From Acanthococcus lagerstroemiae (Eukaryota > Arthropoda > Insecta > Hemiptera > Eriococcidae), in NCBI GenBank assembly GCA_031841125.1, contig CM063112.1, positions 15,092,603-15,156,602 of the forward strand: a DNA stretch of 64,000 nucleotides, given 5' to 3'. The first letter of the stretch is position 1. Every line of letters starts with the position of its first letter. Under the pieces are notes generated by a model, which saw nothing but the letters and a program-made list of their open reading frames with translations, was not told the origin of the DNA and searched no databases. This document shows positions 56,186 through 64,000 of the stretch, in pieces. Both the position numbers and the translations under genes were made by a program.

Positions 56186-56258
56186 ACCCCCCCCCCTCGT
56201 AATTGGCTTAACCGCTGTGATGGGGGAGGAAACTATTAAATAAATAAATAAATAAATA
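56186..56258 (+). mobile_element. LINE 3' end with TAAA-repeat tail, plus strand
   Basis: AATTGGCTTAACCGCTGTGA, GGGGGAGG and then TTAAATAAATAAATAAATAAA resemble the extreme 3' end of the 51.1-52.2 kb LINE (TTATTGGCCACTGTGCTGTT, then GGGGGA, then the same tail) read in its own sense. It is a very short remnant of that family. Confidence 0.6.
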
Positions 56259-56399
56259 TATGACCTTTGATTGTATCTATTGATACTCTTAAATTAGAGC
56301 CTCTTCCGCCTCCCCTGGTGTCATAACTTTTTTACTTTCATAGTATTTGTCGTTAGATATGGTACAGCTTCTTCAGCTGGATTCCAGAATTCATTTTAA

Positions 56400-57300
56400 T
56401 AATTACTATGTTCCCTCCCCTTAAACACCATTCAGGCTTCACGAGGGAGGGGCTAATTCCTGTTATTCTAGTTTTCCTCGAGTTCCAAATTCTTTACGAG
56501 ATTCTAAAGTCAATTTTTTGGACAGGATAGCCGACAAAGCTCTTGAGTCGCTGATTTCGAATATCGCCTCAGATTTTAATCCGACCCCTTCCAAAGCACT
56601 GTCATAATACGAATTCAGCTTCTCCGGCGAAAAATTGCACGAAGCATCGAAATAGGGGTGATTTTGTGTCGCTGATTTCGAATATCGCTGCCGAGTTTTA
56701 ATCTGGGCCAAGTTTAGGCTCCCGCGCTTTTTCAGTTGAGAAATTTTTACGACGTGTTATTTTCTATTAACAACACGTTGAATAAATAAAACTATATTTT
56801 CCCCCTATTTGGCGGCTTTAATTAGAAAGGGTGAATTCCGAGTCAACCATTGCTTGTCCTACGTTCTTGCTACCTCATTGGTCGCACCAGGAGGGACAGA
56901 ATCCAAAAATTACTCGTAAAACTGAATACAGTGACCTCGAAAACCTATAAATAAATTTTAGAATTTTATTCTTTCAGCCCCCTCCCCATTCATGGTCGGC
57001 ATTATGTTATACAAAAAAAATCTATGAATTCTTTAATTGACATTGCACTACGCTGCACCCTACAGAGTGCGTTTTCGTTTCCATCATTAAATGTTTACAC
57101 CCCCTCTGCCGCAGATTTATAAGCACGTGGTAGTAAGAAAAAAGTTTGTGGAGTGATTGACGATATTTGAAAAAATTTGACCCCCCCCCCTTGCATTTGT
57201 AATTTCTACTTAAAGGGTCTGGGAAACTGGAAAAATTGGCCTGGAAAACCTGGAACAGTAAGGGAAAATCATTTTCGAGCAAAAATGGACACCCCATATT
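56400..57300. repeat. Duplicated segment, copy 1, with internal ~125-bp repeats
   Basis: Bases 56,649-57,300 match 58,451-59,115 in the same orientation at about 80 per cent by eye. Landmarks are GTCGCTGATTTCGAATATC, AGAAAGGGTGAATTCCGAGT, CTACCTCATTGGTCGCACCA, CATGGTCGGCATTA and TTTGACCCC. Just upstream, GTCGCTGATTTCGAATATCG recurs at about 56,550, so the segment starts in an older tandem repeat related to 9.8 and 18.9 kb. The 3' end carries CTGGAAAACCTGGAACAGT words like the AAGTCAGGGA MITEs. A 10-C run lies at 57,181-57,190. Confidence 0.75.
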
Positions 57301-58450
57301 TGGGAAAGTCGACAGATTCAAACTTCCAGGGCGAGAATTCGTATCGAAGCAGCGATTCCATGAATTAACGGCAAGTCGAAGATACAATCGTTCAAACAAA
57401 TGTAAAAGTAATTTTGCAGCATCAAAATTTGAGGGAAAAAATATAAAATCTAATGAAAAATAAAATTAATCCTATCATCAAAAATATAAAAGCTAATGAA
57501 TAATAAAAATAATTATAATTTGAAACACAAGATCTAAACCTGTGGAATGTCATTGTTCCCTTCAGTAAATTTCGAGATTCTCTGTTTCATTGCTCCAGCA
57601 TCTGTCAGATACTTCAAATGAACCTAGGCACAAAATTCTTACAAAATGCGATGAGGAAGTTTCGTGGATCATCAGGTTCTCCTAAATTCAGTTTTAATAT
57701 GTATTAGTTCCATCGTATCTTGAGAACCGTGACATTTACAGTTTAGGGGAGGGGGCGGAATAAATTCATCAGTAAACCGAATATAGATATTTTATCGATT
57801 TTCAAGGTCACCTATTAATTTGATTCAACTTGAAAATTGAGGCACTTTGATTAGGGAAGAGTGCAGCTCAAGTTCAAAAAAGTTGAAACATTGGATGCCA
57901 TTTTTGGGTTCTCTAGTTCGCTAAGCTTATTGTTGACATCTTATTGATCCTAGTTTGCGGATTATAGTATCGTAAGAGGGAGCTGACGATCAAAATACCT
58001 TGAAATACAATATGGGTACCAAAACGCACAACTTTTCGGGGTCACTGGTCTTTACTTTAACATCCATATAAATACTCCAACACCCAACTGCGTTAATTCT
58101 CAAACGTGAGTCCTAAATGTCATGACAGTTTCGCAACTGGTATATACTGGTTGAAAAAAGGAGGGCACATTTGCATCATTTCCATTTACTGAAGACGAGA
58201 TAAAAAAAAAATCAATGGAAAAACAAATATTAGGGGAACGTTTAGCCCCTCAGGAGACGATTCTCCGAGATAACCGTACATAGATGCCAATTTCTTCTCA
58301 ACCGAATCTGTGTACATTCATGTTGTAATTAGTCCGAACCCGAACTATAAACGGTCACCTTTCACCTTTTTCAAACAGCGCTGTATGTAAATAAAAATAA
58401 TTTTAGATTGAATAGATATATTTACAAAAAATACACTACAAAAAGTGTTT
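57301..58450. other. Unassigned spacer between the duplicated segments
   Basis: AT-rich DNA with no recognised gene or repeat end. Confidence 0.4.
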
Positions 58451-59115
58451 GGGGTGGTTTTGTGTCGCTGATTTCGAATATCACTTCCGATTTTTAATCG
58501 GGACCCAATTTAGGCTCCTGTGCTGTTTCAGTTGAAAAATATTTACGACGTTATTTTCTATTAGCAACACTTTGAATAAATAAAACTGTATTTTTAGGCT
58601 ATTTGGTAGCTTTTATTAGAAAGGGTGAATTCCGAGTCAACCGTTGCATGCCCTGCGCTCTTGCTACCTCATTGGTCGCACCAGAAAGGATGGGATCCAA
58701 AAATTACCCCTAAAATCGAATACAGCGTCCTCGAAAACTTATAAACCAATGTTTTAATTTTATTCGTTCACCCCCCTCCCCCCCCTTCACGGTCGGCATT
58801 AAGTCATACGGAAAAAAAAAATCAATGCAGTCGTTAATTGACATCGCACCACGCTGCATCCCATAGAGCGCGTTTTCATTTCCATCATCAAATTTTCACA
58901 CCCCCTCTGGCACAGCTTCATAAGCACACGGGAGCAAAAAAAAGTTTTGTGAAGCTCTTGACGATATTCGCCGTTCACGATTTTCGAAAAAATTTGACCC
59001 CTCCCCCTCCTGCACGTGTAACATGTATTTGAAGAGTCTGGAAAACTGGAAAATTGGCCTGCAAAACCTGGAAAAGCCAGGGAAAATCAATTCCGAACAA
59101 GAATGGACAACCTGA
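58451..59115. repeat. Duplicated segment, copy 2
   Basis: Pair of 56,649-57,300, offset about 1.8 kb. Homology begins abruptly at GGGTGGTTTTGTGTCGCTGA and ends near GAATGGACAACCTG. The sharp borders suggest a mobile unit inserted twice, not a simple tandem duplication, because the flanks do not match. Confidence 0.75.
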
Positions 59116-59344
59116 TCTGGTATTTTTGCAGGTAGTTCAAAGACTGAAGATAAAGCCTTATTTATCTTGTTTTTCCAATTTTGCCCAAACGCCTCAATTT
59201 ATTAGGACCTTCCATGATAGTCGCAAGTTCATGTCTCCACAAATCCATTCTTTGATATGAGTCACTTACAAATACTGCACCCTGTTGAACTAATTCAAAC
59301 AAATCTTCTGCTTTACTTCCACTAAAGATTGTATTACTGCATTT

Positions 59345-59625
59345 TTAATTCTGTTTTTTTAGGCCTTTAAATTCACCTTTCATGAGCAACCTACTAATTT
59401 CCTTCAAACTTTTGTTTACAATTTTTCTCAAGCACAATATTGTTGCAGTCCAGCTGTTTTTTGGCCCCCTTAAAACTCTACTTTCGGCTGGCCCCTGGCG
59501 ATCGCCAGGTAGCCACCCGGACCATAACTTCATAAGTTCATGGACATTTTCTATCAGGTACTCGAACACATGAGCACCTGCATGTTCGCCAGCCTTGACA
59601 CTATAGCTGAGCTTCTACTCAGACC
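59345..59625 (-). other. Unidentified open frame, possibly coding remnant
   Basis: A minus-strand frame of about 93 codons reads KLSYSVKAGEHAGAHVFEYL, then IENVHELMKLWSGWLPGDRQ, and ends ISRLLMKGEFKGLKKQN. Composition is protein-like (balanced charged and hydrophobic residues), unlike most chance frames nearby. No domain was recognised and no splice sites or partner exons were found. It could be transposon-derived. Confidence 0.2.
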
Positions 59626-61055
59626 AGACTGCATTTGTCCCCCTACCCCTTTGAGTTAGTCCACTCCTTCGGAATGCTTTCATTACGCCTTTCGCCGAGC
59701 CGAACTTAGAACAAAGCTCGATGTGAGTACGCAGCGTTTTTAGAATTAAAAAGCGACTTTATTTTTGAAGTACCTGGATGCTCGAAAATGTCAAACTACT
59801 AGACACGGTCGTATCTGAATCGTCTCGTAATAAACGGCGGAACGAGATTCTGATACAGCATTTTCAAAGGCGAAGAAGAAAAAAAAAGGAAAAGGGAGGA
59901 AAGAAAGTAACTGGAAGCGGCGCGAGATTTTTGCCCAGAAATCCTTCGGGTAATTTATTATAATCGGAAAATACAATCTGCTTTCGACATTCACGATATC
60001 TGCGGGCTTTATTTCGTTACCCTTCAAACTGGTTTTTCTTTCTTCGACGTCTAGATTTTGAAAAATTTTGTTCGTTCTCTCCGGGCACGAAATTAATTCG
60101 CCAAAAGCCAGCGACTTTTTACGAAAAAAAAAAGGAAGACGAAGAAAGTGAAAAACCGAATACCAGAGAGTGAAAATTTTTAACACATTTAGGTCTCCGT
60201 GGGCGGATTTAAAGTAATAGGGAGCGGAATACAAATTTCTCAAAAATAGGGAATACACCGACATTATGTTTTAACCGCTTGCCAGATCTCTTTTTTTTTT
60301 CCATTCGCTTTTGAGCTTTCGACGAGGTGAGTGTTGACAAGCGCCCGACCAGAATACACGTTCTCGATGAAACCTCTGGCTCATTTTTACGGCTTTACCA
60401 CTTTTGGCGGAAAACGGGGTTAACGAATTTTTTTTTGTTCGTCTTCGTTATCCGGCTGCAGACGCGCCTATTAAACGCGCGATAATATTACGCTTAAATT
60501 TTCTTTTTATTGCGCCTGTAGATGGAGTGAGGTGAGGCGAGGGTTAACTGGATGATATTACGACGACGATGCTGGAATCGGAGGTCTGCAGTCTGAACGT
60601 AATTTATAAACGTAATGGCGGGCTTGCAATGGCGTTATTTCGCGTTTAAGTGTAAATTATTTTCGATTTTTTTTTCCGGTTTGGCTCGCGTGTATCTCGT
60701 GTATTACTGTATTTTATTGCCCGGGGACGGGATACAGCCTGCGTATTGCTCGGTTTTATGGAGAAACGGTGGAGGCTATCCCGAGGGATGATGCGTGTTA
60801 TCGCTTGCATGCGCTGAAATGATCAAGTCGAGATGTCTTGTATGTATTGGATTTACTGTGTGTGGTAGTTGCGGACAAAGCTGGCGGTAGCAGGTTCTCA
60901 CTCATGATGGTACCCCCAAGGAACTGTTGGAGAGTACTCGCTACTTTTTTCCTCTCGGATGATTTATATGAAAAAGAGCCCCGTGGAACAAATTGAAGAT
61001 TCTCCCTTCTCCGTCGCAAAACATCTTTCCATTATCTTTTATTCTCGCTTTTCGA
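59626..61055. other. CpG-richer island with no recognised gene
   Basis: Between about 59,760 and 60,800 the DNA is CpG-rich with few repeats. TTTCGACGAG/GTGAGTG at 60,326 is a good plus-strand donor motif but no exon could be built to it. A 157-codon minus-strand frame (60,264-59,791) has no recognisable domain. Confidence 0.35.
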
Positions 61056-61059
61056 TCCT

Positions 61060-61536
61060 GTTTTCTTCAACGCCAATTCAAAGAAGTATTTAAAAGGAAA
61101 ATTACGCAAAAAACAAAATCTCTAATCTGGGAAAGCTGCGTCCACTCAGTACGTATGGTGCCCAGACATGTTATAACCAAAAAAAAGATGTACAAAAACT
61201 ACAGAGCACAATGGGAAGGAGTATGCTAGGAATGAAGAAACAAGAAAAAGTAACAAATAAAACAACTAGATAAAAAACTAGATTAGAGGACATAGGATAT
61301 TCGATAGGAAGACTAAAATGGAAGTATGGGGGACATGTGGCTTGATAAAAACAGAAAGATGGGAGAGTAAAGTCGAAGAATGGATACCATATGGGGCAAA
61401 AACATCACCAGGGAGACCACTAACAAGATGGAGGGACGAGTTTACAAAGCATCTAGGACCACTCTGGAGGAGAATGACTACGGATCGACAGACCTGGGCA
61501 ATTAAAGGAGAGGCATATGCCCAGTCCTGGGCTTAG
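61060..61536 (+). pseudogene. RTE-type LINE C-terminal fragment
   Basis: Frames give RPLSTYGAQTC, KKDVQKLQSTMGRSMLGMKK, TRLEDIGYSIGRLKWKYGGH, then WIPYGAKTSPGRPLTRWRDE and DRQTWAIKGEAYAQSWA with a stop at 61,534-61,536. This is the terminal quarter of an RTE polyprotein, ending exactly at the conserved GEAYAQxW tail. Two frameshifts precede the last 72 codons, which are intact. No reverse transcriptase core remains. Confidence 0.85.
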
Positions 61537-61883
61537 TCAGTACGTGAAAGGGAGCCATTCTTCTTTTACCGCAGAATTATAGCATTAAGAAAATTACGTA
61601 CTGGCCCGCTAATAATAATAATTTCTTAAACGCCATTTTCGAACTAAGCACACCGAGGTATTCCCCTTTTACATTCTCTGGGTAGATCTAACGCTGCTTA
61701 ATGCATTGGGATCATTCTGGAGTTTTGAATCCGTCATTGCCTACTATTGATAACTGCCTGCATTTAATTTGAACTGCTCTTCACTCAAGGAAAGAAAGAC
61801 AAAGATATTGTACCCAGCACTTGAAAATACTGCACCAATTTATTAAAACTACGAATATTTAAAAAAAAAGAAGACTAAAAGAA
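61537..61883. other. Unassigned DNA after the RTE fragment
   Basis: Includes the probable 3' untranslated part of the RTE copy (AATAATAATAATTTC near 61,612); nothing else recognised. Confidence 0.35.
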
Positions 61884-62045
61884 TTTTATACCATTGATGA
61901 TAGTACAATCGTCCGCCATTTTGATGTCAACTTTATCCGTGGATGCCGAATTGACTACGCGGTACGCTCCGCATAGTCGGATTCGGCATCCACGGGCGCC
62001 GTTGAAGTCAAAATGGCGGACGATCGTACTCACACCAATTATAGA
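61884..62045. mobile_element. Palindromic (foldback) MITE, copy 2
   Basis: TAGTACAATCGTCCGCCATT at 61,901 returns inverted as AATGGCGGACGATCGTACT ending at 62,030. The arms continue inward through GGATGCCGAAT/ATTCGGCATCC to a 26-bp near-palindromic core at 61,953-61,978. The outermost ~15 bp per side (TATACCATTGATGA and TCACACCAATTATAG) are more diverged. The core and CGGCATCSACGG arms are shared with 13,661-13,819. Confidence 0.85.
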
Positions 62046-62934
62046 GCTCTATTGATGATTCATTATGCGCTGAAACTAATATCAATAATATAGTATGGGA
62101 ACGTTGACATTTGTATAAAAATTAATGTAAAACTATCTATTTATGGATGTACTTCTCATCAAAACCTTCAAGCGTTACAGAATTTAAACATAAGATGGCT
62201 CATGCGTGATATGCCACTGCTTCTTAACAACTTTCAACAGACTTCTCTCTGTTTCTCTCTCGCTCGCTCTCTGTCTCTTCCTTTTTTAACTTTTCTTTTC
62301 GCATTGCAATAGGCATGAATTACCTGCTTCTGATTTCTCTCAGGTAGCACTGAGGCATAGTTTACCTTGGAAAATACATTATTCAATTTATTCTAACTGG
62401 TGAAAAATAAATTTAAAAATTCAAATAACGTGAAAATGTAATCAAATTTGGAACACAACGTGAATGGATTTTACAGAATTGATAACATTAATAGGTAATG
62501 CCAAAACGAAAGTGTGTTATTATAGCTCACAAAATAAAACTTGTTTTAAGGAAACCAAAAGTACCTAGTTAGTTAAAAACAAAATTGAAATTATGAAAAG
62601 AAATGACATAACGAAGCAAAATGAAATATGAGCCTCCCTGTATGAAATAATTATAACAATAACAACCAAATACTCCGGAGAAATGAAACAAAATACCTAG
62701 TGAAACGATACATCGAAACAAAACAAATCACTGGCTAATATGGAATCGTTGTAATGAATATCAAAACAATTATTTTGCGATGATTTCCAATCATTCAAAT
62801 GTATTTGGTCATCACTCGGCACTGAATGTACTGTTCCTTGGTATTCATCTGCAGTTCTCTTGTGAAACCGATAAATCAGATCGTTTTTTTATCAGTCGCT
62901 TGAGTAGGAACCCAGGTGGACTTGATGAAATTCT
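62046..62934. other. Unassigned AT-rich DNA
   Basis: A pyrimidine-rich stretch (62,240-62,300) ends in TTTCTCTCAG/GTAGCA near 62,342, a weak acceptor-donor junction. No gene was recognised. Confidence 0.35.
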
Positions 62935-63281
62935 CAGGGGCGTAGCTACGGGGGAGGGGGTCTGGCCCCCTTGACATCGGCCGACAATGTGAAAAAAATT
63001 AAAATTTATTCTGGTAATAGTAAGTATTACATCTGGACCACCATTCTCGAAAATTTGTTATGCGATGTTATGATAATAACCGTTGTTATAAAAAAGTTGT
63101 TATGAGTTGTTACCGGTTGTTACCTATTTACCGCAATGTTGAATAACATCTCATAATCACTCATAACACCACCTTGGGACTAGTTATTATGAGTGGTTAC
63201 CGTTACAACTTTTCGGGTATACCGGTCCTGTAATGTTGTAAAAGTGAAACGAACCCCCCGGCCAGTCTGGCTACGCCATTG
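62935..63281. mobile_element. hAT-type MITE with 8-bp duplication GAAATTYT
   Basis: Left end CAGGGGCGTAGCT and right end TGGCTACGCCATTG are inverted. GAAATTCT (62,927-62,934) and GAAATTTT (63,282-63,289) flank it, differing at one base. The middle (63,060-63,220) repeats GTTGTTATGAG, GTTGTTACC, CTCATAACA and AGTTATTATGAG in both orientations, suggesting internal foldback structure. Confidence 0.85.
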
Positions 63282-63626
63282 GAAATTTTGTTATCTAACT
63301 GCTATTTTGCACAGTATTCAACTCACACTTCCGGTTAGTTTGCTAATATAACAGTCAAGGTTTCAGTTGAGGTTCTGAATCTGCTATATTACACTCAAAC
63401 TGAACAGGAAAGTGGTCAAGATGGTAGAAACTGACAACGTAACTGAAAAATGAAAAACCAGATGATATTTAATTTAAAATATCTACATAATATCTCATGC
63501 CATCCCTATATACTTACTCCGGAGATGTATAATGACAATTTGCTAATGGTAACTTACTTACAGCTAATGGTGAAGTGAATAGATAATAATATACAGGCAT
63601 GGGAAATTATTCGGACAAGTATCTTT
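63282..63626. other. Unassigned DNA
   Basis: Nothing recognised between the hAT MITE and the hairpin repeat. Confidence 0.4.
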
Positions 63627-63705
63627 TGAGGAGTTATCTGTCATAAGGGCGTCCGTTCAATGTATTTCTTATGGAACGGACGCCCTTTTGACAGATAACT
63701 CCTCA
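63627..63705. repeat. 79-bp hairpin repeat with 32-bp arms
   Basis: TGAGGAGTTATCTGTCATAA and the following GGGCGTCCGTTC are repeated inverted (GAACGGACGCCC, then TTTTGACAGATAACTCCTCA) with one mismatch around a ~15-bp loop. It is the most perfect short hairpin in the window. It is probably a minimal MITE or one whose interior has been deleted. Confidence 0.8.
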
Positions 63706-63879
63706 TTTGAAACTAACTGAGGATATACATGCTTCCAGTTCCTTTAACTTTCTCGTTTCTTTAAAATTTACATTAATCGAAGTAGGAACAGAAATAATTC
63801 TTCTTCGTCAAAAGTTACTTGTTATCAATCGCAATTCTACGATCTGCATGCTGCATGCTACAAAATTGCAACTGCAGTA

Positions 63880-64000
63880 TAACCGCTTTTTGAGTTTAGG
63901 ATTCTTCTCGACTTCTTAAAAATTTTCTAAAGACTTTCGAGATTCGACTTTTTCAGACTTATATGACTCTTCAAAACTCCTTAACTAGATCAAGATTCTT
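63880..64000 (-). repeat. GTCT-type degenerate array, fifth locus (runs off the window)
   Basis: Words such as CTTCTCGACTTCTTAAAAAT, AAAGACTTTCGAGATTCGAC and ATGACTCTTCAAAACTCC match the 4.7-6.1 kb orientation. The array continues beyond the window end. Confidence 0.5.

Noticed and set aside
60310..60335. Donor-like GAG/GTGAGTG as the end of an exon
   Set aside because: No open frame with an acceptor leads to it; an 11-nt microexon would be needed and nothing supports one.

Overview
This is a stretch of animal nuclear DNA, most likely from an arthropod. It is AT-rich, has no bacterial-type gene packing, and is crowded with decayed non-LTR retrotransposons, tRNA-derived SINEs, short inverted-repeat DNA transposons (many with readable target-site duplications) and degenerate tandem arrays. 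The only host-gene signal I can defend is small. A minus-strand exon pair near 11.2-11.6 kb, joined by a 58-72 bp intron of the size common in insects, encodes a C2H2 zinc finger and ends in a stop codon with AATAAA signals downstream. The species cannot be named from the sequence. || Layout. 0-6.3 kb: several MITEs, a tRNA-like SINE, a broken RTE-type reverse transcriptase on the minus strand, and a degenerate GTCT-rich array interrupted by a SINE and a MITE. 6.3-10.9 kb: mostly unassigned DNA, a possible 30-nt microexon, a probable solo LTR with 10-bp inverted ends and a GTTA duplication, a ~125-bp tandem repeat, and a hAT-type MITE with a perfect 8-bp duplication. 10.9-13.7 kb: the zinc-finger exons, with a 1.34-kb hAT-type element in the upstream intron and a weaker exon candidate beyond it. 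13.7-34 kb: palindromic MITEs, RTE fragments, a second SINE, more MITEs, a LINE 3' end with its own zinc finger, and compositionally distinct CpG-richer stretches. 34-38 kb: a second zinc-finger LINE 3' end followed by a nearly complete but dead RTE element (endonuclease plus reverse transcriptase). 40.7-46.7 kb: a long degenerate minisatellite, a GTCT array and CAAT/CAAA arrays. 47-48.4 kb: an inverted-repeat transposon containing a MITE whose edge was hit by a hAT MITE. 49-52.3 kb: GTCT arrays, a dispersed repeat and the 3' end of a Jockey/CR1-like LINE. 53-55.4 kb: a CpG-richer island with a strong zero-length-exon (recursive splice) motif, then a hAT transposase-like pseudogene. 56.5-64 kb: a ~650-bp duplication, an RTE 3' end, a second copy of the palindromic MITE, a hAT MITE and a hairpin repeat. 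|| How the pieces relate. Most coding similarity is retrotransposon debris. The host signals (zinc-finger exons, strong splice-like sites on both strands, CpG-richer islands) would fit long introns or intergenic DNA around one or two genes whose main exons lie outside the window. No operon, viral genome, CRISPR array, rRNA gene or functional tRNA gene was found. The clearest points worth checking are the zinc-finger exon with its in-frame stop, the recursive splice motif at 53,799/53,800, the palindromic MITE pair and the dispersed degenerate arrays.
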